Origin: an uncultured Clostridia bacterium
GTDB taxonomy: Bacteria; Bacillota; Clostridia; Oscillospirales; Oscillospiraceae
Assembly: GCA_945946745.1 (NCBI GenBank)
Contig: CAMEWZ010000039.1
Location: 1-11,633, forward strand
DNA: 11,633 bases
Direction: 5' to 3'
Every line of letters begins with the position of its first letter. Positions within the stretch are counted from its first letter, which is position 1. The position numbers were made by a program, and so were the translations under genes. Of the stretch, positions 1-5,945 are shown in pieces. The notes beneath the pieces were generated by a model. The model was given only the letters and a program-made list of their open reading frames with translations. It was not told where the DNA came from and made no database searches.

Positions 1-410
1 GCGCCGAAGTAGACGCTGATGGTGTAAAAGGTGGTTTCCGTGGAACCAAGCATCACGGCGGCGGTACGACCAACCAGGGAATCTACCCCATACTCTGCCA
101 TCAGCTCCGCACCCACTGCCAGAGCGGCGCTGCCGCTTAAGGGCCGCACCAGCACCAGCATGGCGGTTTCGGGCGGGATGCCCAGCAGGGAGAACACCGG
201 CGCAGCCCAGCGGCTGAGCAGTTCCACAGCCCCGGAGGCCCGCAGCATATGCACCCCGGTCAGCAGCAGAATGAGAGAGGGGAGAATGGTAACGAGCAGC
301 TTCAGCCCCTCGCCGGCCCCCCGAAGCATATGGCCGTAAGCATTTTCCCCCTTTCCCAGGGCCAGGGCCATGGTGACAAACAGAAGTAGGGGCACCAGAT
401 AATCCGTCAT
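1..410 (-). CDS. spmB: Spore maturation protein SpmB (3' part missing)
   Basis: This is the start of SpmB, a membrane protein needed in Bacillus for spore core dehydration and heat resistance, acting with SpmA; its biochemical role is not firmly known. Translating the minus strand from the ATG at 410 gives 136 complete residues beginning MTDYLVPLLLFVTMALALG. A hydrophobic segment lies near residues 39-55, and the family-typical GSTETTFYTISVYFG stretch sits right at the window edge. B. subtilis SpmB has about 178 residues, so roughly 40 C-terminal residues lie outside the window. The start codon overlaps the spmA stop as ATGA (410-407), which indicates translational coupling. It belongs to the nucleoside-recognition (Gate) domain family, like SpmA. 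The identification is firm; the truncation is only the window boundary. Confidence 0.93.
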   Translation of the reverse strand, partial: MTDYLVPLLLFVTMALALGKGENAYGHMLRGAGEGLKLLVTILPSLILLLTGVHMLRASGAVELLSRWAAPVFSLLGIPPETAMLVLVRPLSGSAALAVGAELMAEYGVDSLVGRTAAVMLGSTETTFYTISVYFG

Positions 411-979
411 TTCCGCCAGACCTTTCCCAGAAGCCAGGCTGCCAGGACGCCCAGCCCGGCGGAGCACAGACTGGTGATCCAAACAGCCGGGAGAATGTCA
501 AAGGGGGTCTGACAGCCCAGGGCGCTGCGCACCGCCGCCACGTTGGTGGGGATCAGCTGGATAGAGGCGGTGTTCAGAACAATGAGACGGCACAGCTCGT
601 CCGTGGCGGCGCCGTCCCGCCGAAGCCGCTGCGCGGCCTGGATACCCAGGGGCGTGGCGGCGTTGCCCAGACCCAAAAAGTTGGCGCACACGTTGCCGCT
701 CAAGGCTCCGGCAAGGGCGGGATCCCGGGCAGCGGAGGGGAAAACCCGAAAAAGGACAGGCCGCAGAAGCCGGGTCAGCAGTCCGGTGATTCCGGCCACC
801 TCCATGACTGCTGCCGCTCCCGACCACAGGCACAGACTTCCTGCCATGGCAAAGGCCAGTTCCACACCCGCCTGGGCGCCCCGCAGAGCGGCCCCGGCCA
901 GAGCGCCGCCAGTGCCGGTTACCAGGGCGCACAGAATGCTGACCGCTACAATTCCTGTCCAAATCCAGCTCATCAACAT
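407..979 (-). CDS. spmA: Spore maturation protein SpmA
   Basis: SpmA, the partner of SpmB, is a polytopic membrane protein of the Gate (nucleoside recognition) family involved in late spore maturation and core dehydration. The protein is 190 residues, close to the roughly 196 of B. subtilis SpmA. Conserved blocks are visible: NVCANFLGLGNAATPLG at residues 96-112 and NTASIQLIPTNVAAVRS at 136-152, with hydrophobic segments near residues 5-21, 41-58 and 165-185. I chose the ATG at 979 because GGGAGG lies seven bases before it. The open frame continues upstream to 1342, but that would run antisense through the AbrB-family gene and lacks SpmA similarity. An ATG two codons downstream (973) is a weaker alternative. 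It forms a two-gene unit with spmB. I saw no clear sporulation-sigma promoter in front of it. Confidence 0.95.
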   Translation of the reverse strand: MLMSWIWTGIVAVSILCALVTGTGGALAGAALRGAQAGVELAFAMAGSLCLWSGAAAVMEVAGITGLLTRLLRPVLFRVFPSAARDPALAGALSGNVCANFLGLGNAATPLGIQAAQRLRRDGAATDELCRLIVLNTASIQLIPTNVAAVRSALGCQTPFDILPAVWITSLCSAGLGVLAAWLLGKVWRK

Positions 980-1071
980 GGCCGCACCTCCCAATGGTGT
1001 ACAATATGCTGATTTGCGGGGAAAATGAATAGCTAATTTTAACAAAATCCGCCACGGTTTTGAAAAAGTAT

Positions 1072-1100
1072 TTGACTCTGCTTTCCGCAGACGGTATAAT
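1072..1100 (+). promoter_or_regulatory. Sigma-A promoter of the AbrB-family gene
   Basis: TTGACT (1072-1077) and TATAAT (1095-1100) are separated by exactly 17 bases, a near-perfect housekeeping promoter. Transcription would start near 1107, leaving a leader of about 60 bases before the ATG at 1166. The surrounding bases are clearly richer in A and T than the genes. Confidence 0.88.
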
Positions 1101-1165
1101 GATAAAACAAATAAGTCGATTAGGAACCCACGGCCAGAAAGAAATCTGATAGGAGGGATAGAAAC

Positions 1166-1408
1166 ATGAAATCTACAGGGATCATTCGCAAAGTAGACGA
1201 GTTGGGGAGAATTGTGCTCCCGATTGAACTGCGCCGAACCATGGACATTGCGGAACGGGACGAATTGGAGATTTTTATTGAGAATGACCGGGTCGTACTG
1301 CAAAAGTATGAACCATCCTGTATCTTTTGTGGTTCGTCCCAAAGTCTGCGGAATTACCGCGGGAAAAACGTGTGTCAGGAATGCGTGGAGAAAATGACAG
1401 AGCTATAA
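1166..1408 (+). CDS. abrB: AbrB-family transition-state-type regulator with C-terminal Cys pairs
   Basis: This is a small DNA-binding regulator of the AbrB/SpoVT family. AbrB in B. subtilis represses many stationary-phase and sporulation genes; the targets here are unknown. Residues 1-48 carry the swapped-hairpin AbrB domain (MKSTGIIRKVDELGRIVLP, then ELRRTMDIAE) and are very close to B. subtilis AbrB. The remaining 30 residues differ: they hold two cysteine pairs, C52-x2-C55 and C70-x2-C73, resembling a small zinc ribbon. I believe this tail is common in clostridial AbrB-like proteins, but that is from memory. Total length is 80 residues against about 96 in B. subtilis AbrB. AGGAGG lies nine bases before the ATG. 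It stands alone, divergent from spmAB and convergent with rsmI. The symbol is given by family and synteny; true orthology is likely but not proven. Confidence 0.92.
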   Translation: MKSTGIIRKVDELGRIVLPIELRRTMDIAERDELEIFIENDRVVLQKYEPSCIFCGSSQSLRNYRGKNVCQECVEKMTEL

Positions 1409-1415
1409 CAATTAA

Positions 1416-1446
1416 CCCGGAATGAGACAGCTCATTCCGGGTTTTT
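1416..1446 (+). terminator. Rho-independent terminator between abrB and rsmI
   Basis: An 11-base-pair perfect stem, CCCGGAATGAG (1416-1426) pairing with CTCATTCCGGG (1431-1441) around the loop ACAG, is followed by five T residues (1442-1446). It starts eight bases after the AbrB-family stop codon. On the minus strand the same stem lies across the last codons and the stop of rsmI and is followed by TTAATTG, a weaker T tract, so it may act in both directions. Confidence 0.9.
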
Positions 1447-2268
1447 CAGTGCGATGTCATATACCACGTTTTTGGGAAGCTCCAATTCCAGCGCGGTTTG
1501 CTTGACCGCGTCTTTCCGGCTGAGTCCTTGGCTGAGCAGCTGGGCGACCCGGGCGGCGGCGTCTTGCTCGGAGGGGCTTTCTTTTTCTGCTGCAGGCGCT
1601 CCGGCTACCACCAGGACGAATTCTCCCTTGGGCGGCGTCTCGGTGTAGCGCGTCACGGCCTCCGCCAGGGTGGTGCGCACCACCTCCTCGTGAAGCTTGG
1701 TCAGCTCCCGGCATAGACTGATGGGGCGCTCGCCGCCAAATACCTCCGCCAGATCCGTCAAGGTGGCCAGCAGCTTGTGGGGGGCTTCGTAGAAAATCAT
1801 GGTGCGGTGTTCGTTTTTTAGACTCTCCAGATGCTCCCGGCGGCTTTTTTTCGCGGTGGACAGGAACCCTTCAAAGCAAAACCGGCCGGTGGATTGGGCG
1901 GAGATGCTCAGCGCCGTAATGGCGGCACAGGGGCCGGGAATGGCGCACACCGGAATGCCGGCGGCGGCACATTGCTTCACCAGATCCTCGCCGGGATCGG
2001 AGATGGCAGGGCTGCCCGCGTCGGATACCAGGGCGCAGGTTTCTCCCGCCAGAATGCGGTCAACAATTTTATCGCCCTTGAAGGCCTTGTTGTGCTCGTA
2101 GTAGCTGACAAGGCTTTTTTTGATACCCAAATGGTTCAGCAGCTTCAAGGTAACCCGGGTATCCTCCGCGGCAATGAAATCCGCGTTTTCCAGGGTTTCC
2201 CGGCAGCGGTGGGAGATATCCCCCAGATTGCCGATGGGGGTGGGGACGAGATAGAGCATTCCGGACAT
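1432..2268 (-). CDS. rsmI: 16S rRNA (cytidine1402-2'-O)-methyltransferase RsmI
   Basis: RsmI uses S-adenosylmethionine to methylate the ribose 2'-O of C1402 in the decoding centre of 16S rRNA. It belongs to the tetrapyrrole (corrin/porphyrin) methylase fold. The 278 residues contain the family blocks in order: VPTPIGNLGDIS at 8-19, AEDTR at 34-38, VSDAGSPAISDPG at 81-93, IPGPCA at 110-115, FEGFLS at 132-137, YEAPHK at 160-165 and KGEFVLV at 214-220. A helical C-terminal extension follows (about 232-278). I chose the ATG at 2268 because AGGAGG stands six bases upstream and the conserved N-terminus begins there; the open frame reaches 2442 without homology. It is the last gene of the fdx-trmN6-rsmI group, 40 bases after trmN6. 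Its TGA stop (1434-1432) lies inside the shared terminator stem. Confidence 0.96.
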   Translation of the reverse strand: MSGMLYLVPTPIGNLGDISHRCRETLENADFIAAEDTRVTLKLLNHLGIKKSLVSYYEHNKAFKGDKIVDRILAGETCALVSDAGSPAISDPGEDLVKQCAAAGIPVCAIPGPCAAITALSISAQSTGRFCFEGFLSTAKKSRREHLESLKNEHRTMIFYEAPHKLLATLTDLAEVFGGERPISLCRELTKLHEEVVRTTLAEAVTRYTETPPKGEFVLVVAGAPAAEKESPSEQDAAARVAQLLSQGLSRKDAVKQTALELELPKNVVYDIALKNPE

Positions 2269-2284
2269 GGGCAGCCTCCTATGT

Positions 2285-2310
2285 GAGTTTGGAGTGTGGA
2301 GTTTGGAGTT
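2285..2310. repeat. Heptamer tandem repeat at the trmN6/rsmI junction
   Basis: Read on the plus strand, units GAGTTTG (2285-2291), GAGTGTG (2292-2298), GAGTTTG (2299-2305) and a partial GAGTT (2306-2310) follow each other without gaps, 3.7 copies with one substitution. The repeat fills most of the 40-base spacer between trmN6 and rsmI and reaches into the trmN6 stop codon. It stops about 9 bases short of the rsmI ribosome binding site. Confidence 0.8.
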
Positions 2311-3001
2311 ATCCGATATGGTAAACGCTTTGATAGTAGGGAGTCGGAAGGTTTTGCTTGTCAAAGAGGGTTTGTTCTTCCCAGAGAAGGCCAGGCTTCG
2401 CGCCCTTGCGGAACTGAAGGACGATGATGCGGATGGGAGCATCCGGACGGTGACGCACCAGCAGCAGGCGCTTGGCTTCCAGCCCTGCTTCCGCGCCCCG
2501 GGCGATCAGCTCGGCCAGCCGTTCCGGGCGGTGGACGAGAAAAAAGTCGCCGCCGTATTTTAAGGCCCAGGCTGCGGCCCGGAACAGCTCCGACGGCGTG
2601 CAGGCGTCCTCCCGCCGGGCCAGGGGCGTTGCCCCGCTGGCGGGGCCGCCGGAAAAATAGGGGGGATTGGAAACACAGACCGAAAAACTGCCGGGCGAAA
2701 ACCTCTCAGATACCGACGTTAGATCGGCGCATATACTCTCCATACGGGAGACGAGGCCGTTGCGCCGGATGTTTTCCAGGGCGGCTTGGTGGGCTACTTC
2801 CTCCAGCTCCACGCCGGTGACGCGGCAGATGCTGTCCCTGGCGCATAGCAAAAGCCCCAGCGTACCGCTGCCGGAGCCAAGATCCAGCACCCGGGCGTTT
2901 CTGGGCAGCTGGACGAAATGAGCCAGAAGCATGGAATCCGTGCTTAAGGGGAAAGCGCCGGCCGGAATATCCAGGGTAAAGCCGTTGGAAAGATGTTCCA
3001 T
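2309..3001 (-). CDS. trmN6: tRNA1(Val) (adenine37-N6)-methyltransferase-like protein (TrmN6/YabB family)
   Basis: This is a class I S-adenosylmethionine-dependent methyltransferase of the TrmN6 (YfiC)/YabB family, which in E. coli methylates N6 of A37 in tRNA1(Val). The 230 residues show PLSTDSMLLAHF at 18-29, the SAM-binding motif VLDLGSGSGTLGL at 38-50, an acidic ribose-binding position near E66 (GVELEE), and the catalytic N6-adenine motif NPPY at 112-115. The ATG at 3001 is preceded by GGAGG five bases away. The frame stays open to 3136, but that part overlaps the ferredoxin gene in another frame and has no family similarity. The gene lies 70 bases after fdx, behind a strong hairpin, and 40 bases before rsmI. 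The methyltransferase class is certain; the exact tRNA substrate is inferred from the family and from the YabB-like position next to rsmI. Confidence 0.9.
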   Translation of the reverse strand: MEHLSNGFTLDIPAGAFPLSTDSMLLAHFVQLPRNARVLDLGSGSGTLGLLLCARDSICRVTGVELEEVAHQAALENIRRNGLVSRMESICADLTSVSERFSPGSFSVCVSNPPYFSGGPASGATPLARREDACTPSELFRAAAWALKYGGDFFLVHRPERLAELIARGAEAGLEAKRLLLVRHRPDAPIRIIVLQFRKGAKPGLLWEEQTLFDKQNLPTPYYQSVYHIG

Positions 3002-3011
3002 AAGAGCCTCC

Positions 3012-3051
3012 GGTAAAATGATTGGCCTGCGCAGATAGCTGCGCAGGCCAA
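3012..3051 (-). terminator. Hairpin between fdx and trmN6, possible leaky terminator
   Basis: A perfect 13-base-pair stem, TTGGCCTGCGCAG (3022-3034) with CTGCGCAGGCCAA (3039-3051), closes a four-base loop. On the minus strand it is followed by TCATTTTACC (3021-3012), a short interrupted T run, and then by the trmN6 ribosome binding site. It could reduce readthrough from the ferredoxin gene into trmN6-rsmI, or protect the 3' end of the fdx mRNA. On the plus strand no T tract follows. Confidence 0.55.
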
Positions 3052-3071
3052 AGACAGGCTGAAAGAAAGAA

Positions 3072-3242
3072 TTAGCCTTCCTCGATGGCGTCGTTGGGGC
3101 ACTGATCGGCGCAGGAGCCGCAGGAAACGCAGACATCGGGATCGATTACGTACTTGCCGTCACCCTCGGAAATAGCCTCAACGGGGCACTGCTCGGCACA
3201 GGAACCGCAGGAGACACAAGCATCAGTAATAACGTAAGCCAT
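3072..3242 (-). CDS. Small 2[4Fe-4S] ferredoxin
   Basis: This short gene encodes a clostridial-type bacterial ferredoxin of 56 residues, a soluble low-potential electron carrier. The two halves are near-identical repeats, each binding one [4Fe-4S] cluster: C9-x2-C12-x2-C15-x3-C19-P and C38-x2-C41-x2-C44-x3-C48-P. As is usual for such ferredoxins, three cysteines of one motif plus the remote fourth of the other should ligate each cluster. The sequence starts MAYVITDACVSCGSCAEQCP and ends DAIEEG before TAA. GGAGGT lies six bases before the ATG at 3242. It is transcribed divergently from clpC, behind a plausible sigma-A promoter. Its redox partner cannot be told from the neighbours, which are translation-related methyltransferases. 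It is short enough that a length cut-off would easily miss it. Confidence 0.95.
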   Translation of the reverse strand: MAYVITDACVSCGSCAEQCPVEAISEGDGKYVIDPDVCVSCGSCADQCPNDAIEEG

Positions 3243-3293
3243 GATTTTACCTCCAATATTTCTTGTAGTTTTTCGTTACTGGAACGTACCATC

Positions 3294-3321
3294 ATTGTAA
3301 CATGGATTTTGGAAAATGCAA
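3294..3321 (-). promoter_or_regulatory. Probable sigma-A promoter of fdx
   Basis: On the minus strand TTGCAT (3321-3316) and TACAAT (3299-3294) are 16 bases apart, in the AT-rich divergent region between fdx and clpC. The start would fall near 3287, giving a leader of about 45 bases. The spacer is one base short of ideal. Confidence 0.6.
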
Positions 3322-3371
3322 TTCCTTTTTTCAAAAAAATCCGAATAAATTTTGCCGCCCTTGGCGATGCT

Positions 3372-3412
3372 TTCCGGAAAAGGGAGGGCGCGATTTGCCG
3401 TTCCTCCGGGAA
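3372..3412 (+). promoter_or_regulatory. Imperfect hairpin in the clpC leader
   Basis: TTCCGGA (3372-3378) can pair with TCCGGGAA (3405-3412, one bulged G). Inside it, GGGAGGGC (3382-3389) pairs with GCCGTTCC (3397-3404) apart from one G-G mismatch and one G-T pair, around a seven-base loop. The stem ends three bases before the clpC ribosome binding site (AGGGGG at 3416-3421), so it could influence translation or mRNA stability. It is a prediction by eye. I found neither a CtsR-type GGTCAAA repeat nor a CIRCE element in the 3243-3427 gap, and no convincing plus-strand promoter. Confidence 0.35.
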
Positions 3413-3427
3413 TCAAGGGGGAACACC

Positions 3428-5752
3428 ATGCGATACCACGCAATGACAGCGGATCTGATCCAGAGCGCGGCCAGGAAGGCCAGGAGTCTGGGACATAGCT
3501 ATGTGGGTTCTGCCCACCTGCTGCTGGCCATGGCCCAGGAGCCGGGTGGGATGGGACTGGTGCTGCGCCAGCTGGGGGTGGATCCGGAACTGACGGAGGC
3601 CATGGCCCAGCTGCTTTACGGCGCGGGCACCCCGGATCTGCCCCTGCCCCAGGGGTTGACAAAGGAGGCCAGGGAGATTCTGCGCAGCGCGGCCCGGGAG
3701 GCCCGGCAGCAGAATTGCCGGGAGATCCAGCCCCATCATCTGCTGCTGGCCATGGCCCGGCGGGAAAACAGCGCGGCGGGAGAATTGCTGCGGCTCAACG
3801 GTGTCAGTGCCGACGCGCTGTTTACCGATACGGTGGAATATCTGCGCTGGGAACGCTCGGCGCTGGGAAAGGGTAAAAAGGAGGCGGTCACCACGAGACT
3901 GTTGGAACAATTCAGTGAGGATCTGATTACGAAGTCGGCCACAATGGATCCGATTATCGGCCGAGACCGGGAGATCGACATGGTCATCGGCATTCTGTGC
4001 CGGAAAAACAAGAACAATCCCGCTTTGGTGGGGGAGCCTGGTGTGGGAAAAACGGCCATTGCCGAGGGACTGGCCCAGCGGATGGCCATGGGCAATGTGC
4101 CACCCCAGATCAAGGACAAGCGCCTGGTGAGCCTGAATATGGCCAGCCTGGTGGCGGGAACCAAATACCGGGGAGAATTTGAGGAACGGCTGCGGGACGT
4201 TCTGTCGGAGATCAAGCGCAATGGGGATGTGATCCTCTTTGTGGACGAAATGCATACCATTGTGGGGGCAGGGGCCGCCGAGGGAGCCATCGATGCCGCC
4301 AACATCTTCAAGCCCGCGTTGGGCCGGGGGGAGCTGCAAATGCTGGGGGCCACCACCCGGGAGGAATACCGCAAATATATTGAAAAGGACGCGGCGCTGG
4401 AGCGGCGGTTCCGCCCGGTGGTGGTGGAGGAGCCGGGGGAGGATACGGCGCTGGCGATCCTCCGGGCGCTGAAGCCGGGTCTGGAGCGGCACCATCACCT
4501 GCGTATCAGCGAGGAGGCGCTGAAGGAGGCGGTGCATCTGTCGGTGCGGTATCTGCCGGATTTGTATTTGCCGGATAAGGCCATCGACCTGCTGGACGAG
4601 GGGGCTGCCCGGGCGCGGATGGAGGACAGCTTCAGCGGCCGGGGCAGCGCAGCCCGAAAGGAGCTGGAGCAGGAGCTGCAGGGGGCCGTCCGGGAGCGAA
4701 AATTTGAAAAAGCGGCGGAGCTGCGGGACAAAATGCAGAACCTGTCCAAGCCTGTGGAGGGCCGCCGGGGCCGGGGCGTCACGGCGGCGGACATTGCCTG
4801 GGTGGTGTCCACCCGAACCGGAATCCCGGTGGGGCGGCTGACGGCTGTGGAGCGGGAGCGGCTGCTGGAGTTGGAGGGCGTGCTGTCCGCCAAGGTCATG
4901 GGACAGGAGAAGGCGGTGAGCGCCGTGGCGGAGGCGGTGCGCCGGGGGTATTCCGGCATCCGGGATCCCAATCGGCCCATTGCCTGCCTGCTGTTCACCG
5001 GCCCCACCGGCGTGGGGAAAACGGAGCTGTGCCGGGTTTTGGCGGAGGAGGTCTACGGCAGCCGGGAGGCTATGATCCGGCTGGATATGACGGAGTATAT
5101 GGAAAAGCAGTCGGTATCCCGGCTGATCGGCGCGCCTCCCGGGTATGTGGGCTACGAGGAAGGGGGCAAGCTGACGGAGGCGGTGCGCCGCCGTCCTTAC
5201 TGCCTGGTACTGCTGGATGAATTGGAAAAGGCCCACCCGGATGTGCTGGGCATTCTGCTGCAAATCATGGAGGAGGGGGTTTTGACGGATTCCACCGGCC
5301 GTCGGGTCAGCTTTAAAAACACCATTGTGGTGATGACCTCCAACGTGGGCGGCCAGAACAAGGGGGAGGGACTGGGCTTCTGCGCCGCCGGAAAGGATGC
5401 GAAGATGGGGGACGCGCTGCGGCAGGCCTTTTCTCCGGAATTCCTGGGGCGGATTGACCAGACCGTAACCTTTGCCCCGCTGAGCCGTAGCGCCATGGAG
5501 GCCATTGCCTGGAAATATCTGCGTCAGCTCCAGGAGCGGACCCAGGCTATGGGGATTCAGCTTCAGCTGCCCCAGGAGCTGGCGGCTTTCTTGCTGGAGA
5601 AATGTCCCGGACAGGACGGCGCCCGACAGCTGCGCCGCTTGGTGCAAAGCGAGGTGGAGGGGCCGCTGGCCAGCTTCCTGCTGCGCTGTCCCCGCAAACC
5701 CAGCCGGATCAAGCTGCGGTTGGAGGAAGGAAGGGCCTGCTTTTGCTCTTGA
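3428..5752 (+). CDS. clpC: ATP-dependent Clp protease ATP-binding subunit ClpC
   Basis: ClpC is a Hsp100/Clp AAA+ unfoldase that threads substrates into the ClpP protease. The 774 residues (about 810 in B. subtilis) show the full layout. An N-terminal double Clp-N repeat covers about 1-145. The first AAA+ module has Walker A GEPGVGKT (202-209), Walker B VILFVDE (268-274), sensor GATT (307-310) and pore loop KYRGEFEER (246-254). A short UVR-type middle segment (about 411-440) is typical of ClpC rather than ClpB. The second AAA+ module has Walker A GPTGVGKT (525-532), Walker B VLLDELEKAHP (594-604) and pore loop GYVGY (572-576). An LGF tripeptide at 649-651 fits the ClpP-docking loop. I start at the ATG at 3428, six bases after AGGGGG, where the Clp-N domain begins; an upstream in-frame ATG at 3302 adds unrelated residues. 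It stands alone, without ctsR, mcsA or mcsB beside it. Confidence 0.95.
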   Translation: MRYHAMTADLIQSAARKARSLGHSYVGSAHLLLAMAQEPGGMGLVLRQLGVDPELTEAMAQLLYGAGTPDLPLPQGLTKEAREILRSAAREARQQNCREIQPHHLLLAMARRENSAAGELLRLNGVSADALFTDTVEYLRWERSALGKGKKEAVTTRLLEQFSEDLITKSATMDPIIGRDREIDMVIGILCRKNKNNPALVGEPGVGKTAIAEGLAQRMAMGNVPPQIKDKRLVSLNMASLVAGTKYRGEFEERLRDVLSEIKRNGDVILFVDEMHTIVGAGAAEGAIDAANIFKPALGRGELQMLGATTREEYRKYIEKDAALERRFRPVVVEEPGEDTALAILRALKPGLERHHHLRISEEALKEAVHLSVRYLPDLYLPDKAIDLLDEGAARARMEDSFSGRGSAARKELEQELQGAVRERKFEKAAELRDKMQNLSKPVEGRRGRGVTAADIAWVVSTRTGIPVGRLTAVERERLLELEGVLSAKVMGQEKAVSAVAEAVRRGYSGIRDPNRPIACLLFTGPTGVGKTELCRVLAEEVYGSREAMIRLDMTEYMEKQSVSRLIGAPPGYVGYEEGGKLTEAVRRRPYCLVLLDELEKAHPDVLGILLQIMEEGVLTDSTGRRVSFKNTIVVMTSNVGGQNKGEGLGFCAAGKDAKMGDALRQAFSPEFLGRIDQTVTFAPLSRSAMEAIAWKYLRQLQERTQAMGIQLQLPQELAAFLLEKCPGQDGARQLRRLVQSEVEGPLASFLLRCPRKPSRIKLRLEEGRACFCS

Positions 5753-5763
5753 ACCCCCATGGC

Positions 5764-5785
5764 TGACGGAAATCCGACACTTTTT
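5764..5785 (+). terminator. Weak candidate terminator after clpC
   Basis: A short imperfect stem (TGACGG at 5764-5769 with CCGACA at 5774-5779, one A-A mismatch) with a four-base loop is followed by CTTTTT (5780-5785), twelve bases after the clpC stop. The stem is short, so termination may be inefficient. Nothing better is visible before the mraZ promoter. Confidence 0.3.
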
Positions 5786-5859
5786 GCCAAATTTAATAGA
5801 ACGCATGTACGAAAATACGGGATTTTTCGGCGGAAAAGGGAAATCGCTATAGAAAAAGA

Positions 5860-5888
5860 TTGATTTTTTGCTTTGAAGGTAGTATACT
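5860..5888 (+). promoter_or_regulatory. Sigma-A promoter of the dcw cluster (mraZ)
   Basis: TTGATT (5860-5865) and TATACT (5883-5888) are separated by 17 bases in the AT-rich gap between clpC and mraZ. Transcription would start near 5895, about 50 bases before the mraZ ATG. This position matches the usual promoter at the head of the division and cell wall cluster. Confidence 0.75.
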
Positions 5889-5897
5889 GTCCGTAAA

Positions 5898-5933
5898 TGG
5901 AGTAAAGATGTAGTAATGTGGAGCAAAATGGAA
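5898..5933 (+). promoter_or_regulatory. Probable MraZ operator: four TGG-type boxes at 10-11 base spacing
   Basis: TGGAG (5898-5902), TGTAG (5909-5913), TGGAG (5919-5923) and TGGAA (5929-5933) start 11, 10 and 10 bases apart, just downstream of the predicted start of transcription and upstream of mraZ. MraZ of E. coli is known to bind TGGGN repeats separated by five bases in the same position, so these are good candidates for autoregulation. The second box has a T in place of the second G. Confidence 0.6.
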
Positions 5934-5945
5934 GGAGAGGCGGCC

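Noticed and set aside
980..1071. Sporulation-sigma promoter for spmAB
   Set aside because: ATATT- and GTACA-like bits occur on the minus strand, but no pair has both good boxes and correct spacing, so I make no call.
980..1342. Upstream extension of the spmA frame on the minus strand to 311 residues
   Set aside because: The extra residues have no SpmA similarity, run antisense through the AbrB-family gene, and a good ribosome binding site marks the ATG at 979.
3243..3427. Possible CtsR heptad repeat or CIRCE element before clpC
   Set aside because: I looked for GGTCAAA-like direct repeats and TTAGCACTC inverted repeats and found neither.
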